From positions 1-62,317 of the forward strand of contig NZ_JANAFB010000020.1 of the NCBI RefSeq assembly GCF_024199905.1: DNA of 62,317 nucleotides, given 5' to 3'. This DNA is from Rothia santali (lineage in GTDB: Bacteria; Actinomycetota; Actinomycetes; Actinomycetales; Micrococcaceae). The position numbers and the translations under genes are program-made. Positions 40,881-50,846 of this stretch are shown here, piece after piece; the stretch's first letter is position 1, and each line of letters starts with the position of its first letter. The notes under the pieces were generated by a model that worked only from the letters and a program-made list of their open reading frames with translations, searched no databases and was not told where the DNA came from.

Positions 40881-42131
40881 GTGCGAATCGCCGTGGTGGG
40901 CGCCGGGATCGTCGGCGTGCAGACCGCGTGGCAGCTGCGTCGCCGCGGCCACCGGGTCGTCGTCGTCAGCCCGGACGTCGGGGAGGGCGCCAGCTGGGCC
41001 GCCGCCGGCATGCTGGCCCCGGTCAGCGAGGTCCAGTACGGGCAGGAGCGCCTCTACCCGCTGATGATGCAGGCGCGCGACGAGTACCCGCCGCTGATCG
41101 CGGACCTCGAGCGCGCGACGCCTCGCCCCCACGGCTACCTCGAGAACGGGACCGTGCTGCTGGGCTGGGACGCCGCCGACCGGCGCAGCATCGCGGACCG
41201 GGCCCAGGTCCAGCGCGAGCACGGCATGGCGGTCGCCGACCTGGCCGGCCGTGCGCTGCGCCGCGCCGAGCCCGCCCTCAATCCCCAACTGACCAGCGGA
41301 TACGCCGCCCCCGGCGATCAGCAGGTGGATCCCCGCCTGCTGATCGGGGCGCTCACGGACGCGCTCGGGCGGGACCTCGACCCCGCGGCCTTCCCCGGAG
41401 CCGGACCGGCCGCGGAGTGGGTGCGCGGCGCAGTCGAGCGCATCGATGCGGCGGGCGAGGAAGGCTGGAGGCTGACCCTCGCGGCGGGTGGCGACTCGTC
41501 ACCCGCTGCCGCCCAGAAGTCACCCGGCACCTCGCGGACCCTCTCGGCCGACCGCGTCCTGGTCGCGGCCGGGATGGGGTACGGGCGGATCGCCGGCGTC
41601 ACCGAGCGGCTGCCCCTGGACCTCCGCCCGGTCCACGGTGACGTCCTGCGGCTCAGGCTCGTCCCCGGCCAGCTGCTGCCCGGCGAGGACCACCTGATCA
41701 GCGCCACGATCCGCGCCACCGTCCGCGGCCGCCAGGTCTACCTGGTCCCGCGCGGCGACGGCGGCCTGGTGATCGGCGCGAGCGTGCGGGAGGACCGCCT
41801 CGAGGGGGTCAGCGCCGGCGGCGTCCAGGAGCTGCTCGACGACGCCGTGACCGTCCTGCCGGCCGTGAAGGACATGGAGCTGGTGGAGATGACGGCCCGC
41901 GCCCGCCCGGGCACCCCCGACGACATCCCGTACCTCGGCCGCGTCCCCGGGGCCGAGGGCGTCGTCGTCTCCACGGGGTACTCCCGCCACGGCATCCTCC
42001 TCGCCCCGCTCGGCGCCCGGCTCGCGGCCGACCTGCTCACCGACCGGCCCCTCGGGGACCACGACGCCGCGCTGCTGGCCGGCATGGACCCCGCTCGCTT
42101 CAGCCCCTCCCTCGAAAGGACCCCCGCATGA
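40881..42131 (+). CDS. thiO: Glycine oxidase
   Basis: A 416-residue FAD-dependent oxidase that forms iminoglycine for the thiazole half of thiamine. The FAD motif is VVGAGIVGVQTAW at the N-terminus; GASWAAAGMLAPVSEVQYG, GYAAPGDQQVDPR and YLGRVPGAEGVVVSTGYSRHG are typical of ThiO. GTG 40881 is chosen because AGGAGA lies just upstream at the end of the riboswitch. A Ser/Ala/Pro-rich insert (GGDSSPAAAQKSPGTSRT) interrupts the middle. It overlaps thiS by four bases (ATGA). Confidence 0.93.
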   Translation: MRIAVVGAGIVGVQTAWQLRRRGHRVVVVSPDVGEGASWAAAGMLAPVSEVQYGQERLYPLMMQARDEYPPLIADLERATPRPHGYLENGTVLLGWDAADRRSIADRAQVQREHGMAVADLAGRALRRAEPALNPQLTSGYAAPGDQQVDPRLLIGALTDALGRDLDPAAFPGAGPAAEWVRGAVERIDAAGEEGWRLTLAAGGDSSPAAAQKSPGTSRTLSADRVLVAAGMGYGRIAGVTERLPLDLRPVHGDVLRLRLVPGQLLPGEDHLISATIRATVRGRQVYLVPRGDGGLVIGASVREDRLEGVSAGGVQELLDDAVTVLPAVKDMELVEMTARARPGTPDDIPYLGRVPGAEGVVVSTGYSRHGILLAPLGARLAADLLTDRPLGDHDAALLAGMDPARFSPSLERTPA

Positions 42132-42367
42132 TCACCGTGACCATCAACGGCGACGCCGTGGAGCTGCCCGACGACTCGACCGTCGTGGACGCCGTCGCCG
42201 CCACGCTCGACCGCGAGCTGGACCCCGACGGGCGCCCGTCCGACGGCGGCCGCCTCGGCGTCGCCGTCTCGCTCGACGCCGCCGTGGTGCCGCGCAGTGC
42301 CTGGGCCTCGACGACGCTCGCCCCCGACGCGGAGATCGAGCTCGTCACGGCGGTCCAGGGCGGCTGA
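42128..42367 (+). CDS. thiS: Sulfur carrier protein ThiS
   Basis: A 79-residue ubiquitin-like sulfur carrier, starting MITVTINGDAVELPDDSTV and ending in VTAVQGG; the C-terminal Gly-Gly is adenylated by ThiF and then thiocarboxylated. It overlaps thiO by ATGA. A loop (LDRELDPDGRPSDGGR) makes it a little longer than the usual 65 residues. Confidence 0.95.
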   Translation: MITVTINGDAVELPDDSTVVDAVAATLDRELDPDGRPSDGGRLGVAVSLDAAVVPRSAWASTTLAPDAEIELVTAVQGG

Positions 42368-43240
<873 letters not shown>

Positions 43241-43380
43241 CTCGCGCGCGGGGCGGGCCGCATCCCGCGCCGCGCGGAGGCCCTCGCCTCCTCGCCCCAC
43301 GAGGGCCGGGTGACGTCCGACGACGCCGCGGCGGGCAACGCCCCGCACGACGCCGCCCGCCCCGGGGCGGAGGGCACCCG

Positions 43381-44670
43381 ATGAGCGACCTGAGCGGGCT
43401 CAGCGACTCGCAGCTCGAGCGCTTCCAGCGCCACCTCTCCCTCAGCGGCTTCGGCCCCGAGCCCCAGCAGCGGCTCCTCGACTCCCGGGTGCTCGTGATC
43501 GGCGCGGGCGGGCTCGGCGCGCCGGTGCTGACCTACCTGGCGGCGGCCGGCGTCGGGCGCCTGGAGATCGTGGACGACGACGTCGTCGACCGGTCCAACC
43601 TGCACCGGCAGGTCATCCACGCGGAGGAGCGGATCGGGGAGCCGAAGACCGCGTCCGCGGCCGGCGTCATGCGCGGGCTGCACCCGGAGGTCGACGTCGT
43701 CGAGCACCGCTGCCGCATCACCCCGGACAACGCCCTGGACCTGGTGCGGGACGTGGATCTGGTGATCGACGGCTCGGACAACTTCCTGACGCGCTACGTC
43801 GTCTCCGACGCCGCGGAGATCCTCGGCAAGCCGGTGGTCTACGGAGCGATCCTGCGCTTCTCCGGCCAGGTCAGCGTCTTCTGGGCGGGCCGGGGCCCCA
43901 CCTACCGCGACCTGTACCCCGAGCTGCCCGACCCCCGCGAGGTGCCGACCTGCGCCGAGGCGGGGGTGCTGGGCGTGCTGCCGGGCGTCGTCGGTACCCT
44001 CATGGCGACCGAGGCGATCAAGGTGCTCACCGGGATCGGCGAGCCGCTGCTCGGGCGGATCCTGTTCTTCGACGCCCTCGCGGCGAGCTTCCGGGAGCTG
44101 GCCCTGGCGCCGGACCCCGGGCGGGCCCGGGTGGAGGAGGTCGGCGCGGACCTGGGGCCGCTGCTGGAGACCGCGTCCGCGTGCGCCGTGGGCGGCGGCG
44201 AATCCGGGGCGGCCGGCTCGTCCGCGGCGGCCGGCGGTGATGGGGAAGCCGGCGGCGATGCCGGTAACGGCGCCGAGGCGGGCACCGGCGTCGACGCGGG
44301 CACCGGCACCACCACCGCGGGCACCGACGCCGACGCTGGCGCCGAGATCTCCCCCGCGCGCCTGCGCGAGCTCCTGTCCGGCGCACCCGGCGGCACCGCG
44401 GTGCGCCTCCTCGACGTGCGCGAGGGCTGGGAGCACCGCCTGGGCGCGATCCCGGACGCCCTGCACGTCCCGCTCGGCGGGATCGTCGAGTCGGGCGGGG
44501 ACCTGCCCGCGCTGGAGCCGCTGGGCCTGGGGGAGGACGCCGACGTCGTCGTGGTCTACTGCAAGGCCGGGGTCCGCTCCCGCCGCGCTCAGGACGTGCT
44601 GCGGGAGCGGTACCCGCAGGCGCGCCTGCTGAGCCTGGCGGGAGGGTACGACGCCTGGTCCCGCGGCTGA
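43381..44670 (+). CDS. thiF: ThiF/MoeB adenylyltransferase with rhodanese domain
   Basis: A 429-residue E1-like enzyme that adenylates the C-terminus of ThiS (or MoaD) and can supply sulfur through its rhodanese domain. The N-terminal part has the nucleotide motif VLVIGAGGLGAPVLTYLAAA, DDDVVDRSNLHRQ, and the catalytic-cysteine region VPTCAEAGVLGVLPG. The C-terminal rhodanese has VRLLDVREGWEH and the active cysteine in VVYCKAGVRSRRA. A Gly/Ala/Thr/Asp linker (about residues 275-325) separates them. ATG 43381 overlaps the TGA of the full-length thiG frame. It could also serve molybdopterin synthesis. Confidence 0.9.
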   Translation: MSDLSGLSDSQLERFQRHLSLSGFGPEPQQRLLDSRVLVIGAGGLGAPVLTYLAAAGVGRLEIVDDDVVDRSNLHRQVIHAEERIGEPKTASAAGVMRGLHPEVDVVEHRCRITPDNALDLVRDVDLVIDGSDNFLTRYVVSDAAEILGKPVVYGAILRFSGQVSVFWAGRGPTYRDLYPELPDPREVPTCAEAGVLGVLPGVVGTLMATEAIKVLTGIGEPLLGRILFFDALAASFRELALAPDPGRARVEEVGADLGPLLETASACAVGGGESGAAGSSAAAGGDGEAGGDAGNGAEAGTGVDAGTGTTTAGTDADAGAEISPARLRELLSGAPGGTAVRLLDVREGWEHRLGAIPDALHVPLGGIVESGGDLPALEPLGLGEDADVVVVYCKAGVRSRRAQDVLRERYPQARLLSLAGGYDAWSRG

Positions 44671-44803
44671 GGCCCGCGGGGGCATGGGAAGAGGGCCTGG
44701 GGGCACCTCGCACCGGAGAAGCGGCGGTGGCACGGGCCATCCGATTCAGCTCGGCCGGCCACGCCCGGTCCGGCCTGGCCACCCACCCGGCCCGCCCGCC
44801 GGC

Positions 44804-45862
44804 CTAGGCGCGGGCGCCGGCCCGCTCCCGCGAGGCACGGGCCACCATCTCCTCGACCATCGCGCGCGCGACGTTGACGGGCTCCCCGTAGGCCGGCAGA
44901 TGGTGCACCGAGATGTTCCCGCCCACGTTCATCTCCAGGACCACGGCGTTCTCGGCGCTGTCCGGCGAGGTGATCAGGAAGTCGACCCCGGCGGCCCCGA
45001 GGCCCGGGATCGCCCCCACGGCGTCGACCGCGATCTTCTTCAGCTCCGGGTCGAGGAGGTCGGTGACGTCGACGTTCTCGCCGCCCTGGTGGAGGTTGAC
45101 GGTGGGGTTCAGCACCACAATCTCATCCCGCCCGGGGACGGCGGACGGGGGCCGGCCGACGTTCTCGAGCCACTCCCGGTCGACGACGATCGGCATGCGC
45201 CCGAGGTACCGGTTCGTCTCCCGCAGGGCCTGCTTGGCCTCCACCAGCTGCTCGACCGTCAGCTCCCCGTCCCCCACGACGAACGGCGGGAGCCGCGTCC
45301 CGGCCGCCACGACCGAGGTCCCGACGACGTAGACCCGGACGTCCAACCCGGCCACGTGCTCCTCCACGACGACGGGCGAGTTTCTCCTCGCCGACGCGAC
45401 GGCCTTCCGCCACGCCGCCCGGAAGTGCTCCTCCGTGCGGATCCCGCAGGTCACACCCTCGCCGCCCCGGCCGTCGGCGGGCTTCACGACGGCGGGAGAG
45501 CCGAGCGACCGGAAGAAGGAGAGCGCCTTGCCCGGAGCGTCCTGCGGCAGCGAGACCCCGCGCGGCACGGGCACCCCGGCCGCCGCCAGCAGCTGCTTGG
45601 TGAGGCTCTTGGAGCCGCAGACCCTGACCGCCTCGTGGCTCGCCAGGGAGGAGACCATCGAGCGCATCGAGCCCACGACGCCGGCGTCGTCGTAGAAGTA
45701 GTATCCGCTCTCGATCTCGCGGACGGTCAGTCCGGCCCGCTCCGCCTCGCCCACCACCAGCTTGTTGTGCGCGCCGGAGCGCCGGTGCGCGTTGAAGGCC
45801 AGCCGGCCGAGGACCTTCTCCTCGATGAACCGCTTGACGTGGTGCTGCTCGTAGACGGCCAT
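44804..45862 (-). CDS. ATP-grasp ligase of unknown substrate
   Basis: A 352-residue ATP-grasp protein. The nucleotide-binding segment is SPAVVKPADGRGGEGVTCGI and the metal-binding end of the domain is VVLEMNVGGNISVHHLP; PVVVEEHVAGLDVRVYVVG is the middle strand pair. The N-terminus (HHVKRFIEEKVLGRLAFNAH) and the type of ATP-grasp recall the cyanophycin synthetase or glutathione-ligase group, which form amide bonds between an acid and an amine. ATG 45862 gives MAVYEQHH. It stands alone between thiF and the SDR-TspO gene, so no pathway can be assigned. Confidence 0.82.
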   Translation of the reverse strand: MAVYEQHHVKRFIEEKVLGRLAFNAHRRSGAHNKLVVGEAERAGLTVREIESGYYFYDDAGVVGSMRSMVSSLASHEAVRVCGSKSLTKQLLAAAGVPVPRGVSLPQDAPGKALSFFRSLGSPAVVKPADGRGGEGVTCGIRTEEHFRAAWRKAVASARRNSPVVVEEHVAGLDVRVYVVGTSVVAAGTRLPPFVVGDGELTVEQLVEAKQALRETNRYLGRMPIVVDREWLENVGRPPSAVPGRDEIVVLNPTVNLHQGGENVDVTDLLDPELKKIAVDAVGAIPGLGAAGVDFLITSPDSAENAVVLEMNVGGNISVHHLPAYGEPVNVARAMVEEMVARASRERAGARA

Positions 45863-46056
45863 GCCGGGCCTTTCGACGACGTTCGCTTGCCCCGGGCACG
45901 GCGGTTGGACCGGCCGTACCGTCACGGCGGCCGCTCGACGGTGCGCGGTCACGTCCCCCGACCGGCCGCAGGGCCTGCCGAGGGACCTCCCGAGCCTACC
46001 GAAGCCGCGGAACGAAGGGCATTTGTGACGTCTCGGGGGCGGCGTCGCCCCTCAGG

Positions 46057-47589
46057 TCACCGCAGGCGCCCCACCGCCCGCCGGAGCCGCCCCTTCCGGT
46101 TCATCCCGGCGATCGTCCCGTTGAGCACGGTCGCGAACCCGTTCCAGACCGCGTAGGGCGCCAGCAGCGCCCCGCGCTGCGGCGCCGACTCCGCGGCCCG
46201 GCGCACCAGGTCCGCCGAGCTCACCGCGAGCGCGCCCGCCCACACCGTGGACAGCACCGGCCGCCGGCTGCGGAAGAACATCCCGCACCACCCGGCGTTG
46301 AGCACCAGGTTGGTGCCCAGCGCGACCATGTGGCTGCGCGCCTTGCGCACGTTCCCGGCCTCCAGCTCGTCGGCGATCATCAGCGAGGAGATCGCCGCGA
46401 CGTCGGCGTAGAGCGCGCTCCACACCACCGGGAACACGGCCGTGGGCGGCTGCCAGGCGGGCAGGCGCAGCGAGCGGTACCAGCGGTTCTTCGGGTCTGT
46501 CAGCAGGGAGCCGACGGCGGCGCACGCCAGCACCGACCCCGCCGTGACCGCGAACACCCGGGTCCAGCGGCGCGTGTCGACGTTCTCCACGGCCGCGCGG
46601 ACCGCCTGCTCGAAGGTCTGGTTGCCGCCACCGGGCTTGCCCACGTAGGACTCGATGTCCCGCTCGTGGACCACCGTGTCGTGCAGCAGGCTGCCGATCA
46701 GCGGCTTCGCGAGGCTCCGCTTGACCGGGGTGACCAGGGAGATCCAGTGCGAGGCCAGCGAGTTGGTGGTCACCGGCGCCGTCAGCACGACGCGCGGGAT
46801 CAGCCCCAGCGCCTTCGCGTAGCGCTTCATCATGTCCGCGTACGGGATGGCCTCGGGCCCGCCGACGTCGAAGGTCCGGTTCACGCTGCCGGGCAGGTCC
46901 GCGGCGCCCACGAGGTAGTGAATGGCGTCCCGCACCCCGATGGGCGTGATGCGGTTGACGATCCAGAACGGCCCGATCGCCCCGGGCAGCCGCTCGGAGA
47001 GGTGGCGGAGCATGTGGAACGAGGACGATCCCTCGCCGATCACGACGCCGGCCTGCAGCGCCGCGGTCGGGACCCCGGAGTCCATGAGCTCCTCCCCCAC
47101 CTTCACCCGCGACCGCAGGTGCTCGGAGAGCTCCTCGTCCTGCGGGTGCAGGCCGCCGAGGTAGACGATGCGGCCCACGCCCTGGCGCTTCGCGGCGGCG
47201 CCGAAGGTGCGGGCCATCGCGGCCTCCTCCTCGACGAAGTCGCTGCCGCCGGACATCGAGTGCATGAGGTACCAGGTGACGTCGACGCCCTCGAGGGCCG
47301 CCTCGACGTCGTCGGCGGAGGTCGCGTCGCCCTCGAAGACCTCGACCTGGCCGGGGCCCGCCTCGCGGCCCTCCTGGACGATCTTGTCCCCCCAGGCCAT
47401 CCCCAGGGCCTTGTCCCGGCTCCGGGACAGGGTCCGCACGGCCCAGCCGCGCTTGAGCAGCTCGGCGGTGACCTGGCTGCCCACGTAGCCGGTGGCGCCG
47501 GTGACCATGGCTTTGCGGGTCTCCGCGATCGCCTCGTTCGTGCTCTCGGCCGGTGCTGCGCGCCGGGTGTCGGTGGCGTTCTGGGCCAT
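46057..47589 (-). CDS. SDR/NmrA-like and TspO/MBR fusion protein
   Basis: A 510-residue two-part protein. Residues about 28-300 are an NAD(P)-binding, NmrA/atypical SDR domain (AMVTGATGYVGSQVTAELLKR, VEVFEGDATSADDV, FDVGGPEAIPYADMM). Residues about 355-500 form a TspO/MBR membrane domain of five helices, recognised by RLPAWQPPTAVFPVVW, LNAGWCGMFF and PYAVWNGFATVLN. TspO proteins bind tetrapyrroles and act in porphyrin or oxidative stress responses. ATG 47589 has AGGAGG upstream. It is divergent from the CPBP protease gene. Confidence 0.88.
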   Translation of the reverse strand: MAQNATDTRRAAPAESTNEAIAETRKAMVTGATGYVGSQVTAELLKRGWAVRTLSRSRDKALGMAWGDKIVQEGREAGPGQVEVFEGDATSADDVEAALEGVDVTWYLMHSMSGGSDFVEEEAAMARTFGAAAKRQGVGRIVYLGGLHPQDEELSEHLRSRVKVGEELMDSGVPTAALQAGVVIGEGSSSFHMLRHLSERLPGAIGPFWIVNRITPIGVRDAIHYLVGAADLPGSVNRTFDVGGPEAIPYADMMKRYAKALGLIPRVVLTAPVTTNSLASHWISLVTPVKRSLAKPLIGSLLHDTVVHERDIESYVGKPGGGNQTFEQAVRAAVENVDTRRWTRVFAVTAGSVLACAAVGSLLTDPKNRWYRSLRLPAWQPPTAVFPVVWSALYADVAAISSLMIADELEAGNVRKARSHMVALGTNLVLNAGWCGMFFRSRRPVLSTVWAGALAVSSADLVRRAAESAPQRGALLAPYAVWNGFATVLNGTIAGMNRKGRLRRAVGRLR

Positions 47590-47695
47590 GGCGAACCTCC
47601 TCGTGGTCTGTGATGCCAGTCTATGGTCCGGGACGCCCCGGGAAGGAGACCCCGCTCGCAGACCGGCGGGCCGGTTACGTGCCACACTGGGAGGC

Positions 47696-48349
47696 ATGAA
47701 TGCGTCGCGGACGACCCTCACCACCTCATCGACGGTGCTGCTGGGCGTCGTCCTGCCCGCCGTGCTGGGCGCGGCGGGGCTCTTCGTCTCCTCGATCGGC
47801 GAGCGGGGCGGCACGGTCTTCTACGCCGGCACGTTCTTCACCGCCGTCGTGTACATCGTGACCTGGATCTTTTTCGGCGATCGGCGAACGAGCTTCGAGC
47901 GCGCCGAGCCGATCACGGACATCCTGCGCGGCGCCCTGATCGGCCTGGCGCTCATCGCCGTCTTCGTGGTGGGCGCGCTCATGGTCCGCGACGTCGAGGT
48001 GCTCTCGGGCCCCGTGGACGGCCTGCTGGACAACGCACGCCTCGGCATCATCTGGCTGACGGTGCTGACCACGACGGTCAACGGCGTCGGCGAGGAGCTG
48101 TTCTTCCGCAACGTCGCGGTCCACCGGCTGCCGTGGTCGGAGAACGTCTCCCGGATCGCGTCGGTGGGGCTGTACATGCTGGTCACCGCGAGCATGGGGG
48201 TGCCGCTGCTGATCTTCGCGGCCCTGGTCATCGGCGCCGTCGCGCAGTACGAGGCGAAGCGCAGCGGGGCGCTGGCCTCCTCGATCACCCTCCACCTCGT
48301 CTGGACGCTCGGCATGCTGCTGGTGCTGCCGCCGATCATCATCCAATAG
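47696..48349 (+). CDS. CPBP-family intramembrane protease
   Basis: A 217-residue membrane protein with about six or seven helices and the CPBP (Abi/CAAX protease-like) motifs: VGEELFFRN, matching EExxxR, and the late histidine in SSITLHLVW. The family cleaves membrane substrates or has chaperone-like roles, and the target here is unknown. ATG 47696 follows GGGAGG. Confidence 0.85.
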   Translation: MNASRTTLTTSSTVLLGVVLPAVLGAAGLFVSSIGERGGTVFYAGTFFTAVVYIVTWIFFGDRRTSFERAEPITDILRGALIGLALIAVFVVGALMVRDVEVLSGPVDGLLDNARLGIIWLTVLTTTVNGVGEELFFRNVAVHRLPWSENVSRIASVGLYMLVTASMGVPLLIFAALVIGAVAQYEAKRSGALASSITLHLVWTLGMLLVLPPIIIQ

Positions 48350-48509
48350 GGGCGCCCGCGCGGAAGCCGGCGTCGGCTCACGCGGCCCGGAGCGGCCCGC
48401 CCGTCATGTTCGGAGTCGCCGGGGACTGCGATTAGCCTGGTAGGACGCTCATCGCGGCGTCGTCGCACGCGACGGAGCCGTTCCAGAACCGGGAAAGGTT
48501 GATGCATCC

Positions 48510-49961
48510 ATGTCGCAGGCGTCCGAGGGGTCGGCCACGGTCGAGCTCCCCCGCACCGATCAGATCGACTTCGCCCGCGGCTTCCTGATCAGCCCCGCCG
48601 GGCGCACCGCGAGCTTCCCCTCCTGGTGGCGGGAGGAGGCCTTCGACGACGTCGTGGTCGCCTCCGACCCCCGCGTCGAGTGGACGGCGTCGTCCGACGG
48701 GACCGTGGCGCTGCTGGGCCACGCCATCGACGTCACGCACGGCGGCCGGGACCTCCGGGAGATCGTGGAGGGCCTGTCCCGCGGCCTGCGGGCGAGCGCG
48801 AGCGACTTCCAGGCCGCCGCGGACGTCCTGTGCGGGCGGTTCGTCATCCTGTCCTCCGACGCCGCGGGGACCCACCTGCAGTCCGACGCCGTCGGGCTGC
48901 GCAGCACCTTCTTCACCACCGCCGAGCACCCGCCGTACCTCGCCTCCCACGAGGCCCTGGTGGCCCGGCAGATCGACGCGGGCCCGAGCGTCTTCGGCGC
49001 GCCCCGCTACCTGCGCGAGAACAACCTGCCGGTCATGCCGGGCCGGGCCACGCGGTACGCCGGCGTCAAGGTCCTCACCCCCAACACCTCGCTGAACCTC
49101 CAGAGCCGCGCGACCACGCGCATCTTCGACGGCGGCGGCATCCGGCCGCTCAGCCCGTACGACGCCGCCGGCGTCGTCATCGACGACTCCCACGCCCAGC
49201 ACGAGGCGCTGCGCCGGATGGCGCCCCTCCGGCTCTCCCTCTCGGCGGGGCTCGACAGCCGCGTGACCGCGGTCCTGCTGCGCCCCCTGCTCGACGACAT
49301 CGAGTTCTTCACCTACGAGCTGTCCTACCGCCCCCGCACCAACGCCGACCGGTACGACCTGACGGCCTCGAAGGAACTCGCGGAGCGGTTCGGCCTGAAC
49401 CACCGCGTGTTGGACATCGACTCCCCCGACGTCGACCCGGCGGTCAAGAAGGCCCTGGCCGGGATCTCGGCCAAGAGCCACTCCCGGGCCCTGGCGAGCT
49501 CCTACTACGAGCAGCTCCAGGACGGCCTGCACATCCGCTCGCACGTCTACGAGATCGCCCGCTCCTCGTACCGCCGCGGCGGCTTCGAGGACACTCCCCT
49601 CACGGGCGCCGGCCTGCTCACCATGGTGAGCAAGCGCAAGAGCACGGACCGGGACGCCGTGGCCGCCTTCGAGGAGTACATCGAGGAGACCGGGTTCGGC
49701 GCCGTCGACGCGATGGACCCGCTGGACCTCTTCTACTGGGAGCACCGCGTGGGGTACTGGATGGTGCCGGTGGTCAGCGAGAGCTCGATCGCCCACGAGA
49801 CGCACGTGCTGATCAACAGCCGGCACACGCTCACGGCCATGCTCGGCATCGAGGAGCCGCTGCGGCGGGTCGGGGCCGTGAGCGACGAGATCGTCACCCG
49901 GCTGTGGCCCGAGATGTTCGACCTGCCCGTCAACGGGATGATGCGCTCGCTGACGCGCTGA
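48510..49961 (+). CDS. Asparagine synthase-like PP-loop protein without amidotransferase cysteine
   Basis: A 483-residue protein with the asparagine synthetase synthase domain: the PP-loop RLSLSAGLDSR is at about residues 241-251, followed by FFTYELSYRPRTNADR and a helical C-terminus. The first 230 residues look like a degenerate glutaminase fold (LLGHAIDVTHGG, CGRFVILSSDAAGTHLQSD), but the sequence starts MSQASEG with no Cys at position 2, so glutamine hydrolysis is unlikely. Such proteins include lactam synthetases and polymer-linked amidating enzymes. It is single, with its own upstream region, between the CPBP protease and nitroreductase genes. Confidence 0.8.
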   Translation: MSQASEGSATVELPRTDQIDFARGFLISPAGRTASFPSWWREEAFDDVVVASDPRVEWTASSDGTVALLGHAIDVTHGGRDLREIVEGLSRGLRASASDFQAAADVLCGRFVILSSDAAGTHLQSDAVGLRSTFFTTAEHPPYLASHEALVARQIDAGPSVFGAPRYLRENNLPVMPGRATRYAGVKVLTPNTSLNLQSRATTRIFDGGGIRPLSPYDAAGVVIDDSHAQHEALRRMAPLRLSLSAGLDSRVTAVLLRPLLDDIEFFTYELSYRPRTNADRYDLTASKELAERFGLNHRVLDIDSPDVDPAVKKALAGISAKSHSRALASSYYEQLQDGLHIRSHVYEIARSSYRRGGFEDTPLTGAGLLTMVSKRKSTDRDAVAAFEEYIEETGFGAVDAMDPLDLFYWEHRVGYWMVPVVSESSIAHETHVLINSRHTLTAMLGIEEPLRRVGAVSDEIVTRLWPEMFDLPVNGMMRSLTR

Positions 49962-50048
49962 GGCGGAGCCCCGGCCGGGCCCCGCCGGGGCCGCCCGGTT
50001 GCGCGCCGGGGCGGACGACGCCGTTCCGGAAGGACGTCGTCCGACGCC

Positions 50049-50843
50049 TCACCCCTCGTCCCACCCCTCCTGCGGCGTCCGGCACGTCTCCCGGAAGACG
50101 AAGCGGGAGGGCGGGCGCCGCTCACGGCTCGACCAGTCGATGACCGGCCGCCCGGGCTGCTCCGGCACGTAGCCCAGCCGGTACAGTGCCATGAGCTCCA
50201 GGTCCTCGGGGATCTCCAGCATCCCCGTGATGCGCTCCCACTGCCCGGGCACCTCCATGGGGAAGGAGATGAACTGGATGCCCATCCCCAGCTCCACCGT
50301 GGTCAGCCAGACGTTCTCCATGCTCGCGCCCATGCTGAACTGGCAGTAGAAGTCGGCGAGCGGGTGGGCGTAGCGCTCCCGCCGGTCCAGCATGACGCCG
50401 AGGATCAGCGGCGAGCCCGCGACCAGCTTCCGGTTCTCCTCCCCCAGCGTCTGCGGCACCCGCAGCGTGTTCATGGTCCGCTGCCCGGCGGAGGTGAACA
50501 CCGTGCGGGTGAAGGGGCGCAGCAGCTTGGGCAGCTTGTCGAAGTACATGCCGGAGCGGTGCTCGGCCATCTCCTGGGCGCTGAAGCGGAAGTGGCGCTT
50601 GTACCGCTGGAAGAAGGACCCCTCGGAGAGCACCGCGGTCATCGACTCACCGCTGATCCGGGCGATCGACTCGATGGTCTCCCGCTCCTCGATCACCAGG
50701 AACCGCCACGGCTGGCTGTTGAACTGCGAGGGCGCCGAGGCCGCCGCCTTGATCAGCAGCCGCTGGTGCTCCTCCGAGACCGGGTCCGGCAGGAACGGCC
50801 CGTTGGTGGTGCGGCGGTTGAACAGCGCGTCGAGGAATTCCAC
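50049..50843 (-). CDS. Nitroreductase-family protein
   Basis: A 264-residue FMN-dependent nitroreductase-fold protein. It starts with the FNRRTTNGPF motif, then AAASAPSQFNSQPWRFLVIE, which are the flavin-binding N-terminal segments; ASMENVWLTTVELGMGIQFI and YRLGYVPEQPGRP are the C-terminal ones. It is longer in the middle (FRFSAQEMAEHRSGMYFD) than simple nitroreductases. The stop is 87 bases from the convergent asparagine synthase-like gene. A small membrane protein gene lies just upstream. Confidence 0.88.
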   Translation of the reverse strand: MEFLDALFNRRTTNGPFLPDPVSEEHQRLLIKAAASAPSQFNSQPWRFLVIEERETIESIARISGESMTAVLSEGSFFQRYKRHFRFSAQEMAEHRSGMYFDKLPKLLRPFTRTVFTSAGQRTMNTLRVPQTLGEENRKLVAGSPLILGVMLDRRERYAHPLADFYCQFSMGASMENVWLTTVELGMGIQFISFPMEVPGQWERITGMLEIPEDLELMALYRLGYVPEQPGRPVIDWSSRERRPPSRFVFRETCRTPQEGWDEG

Positions 50844-50846
50844 GGC

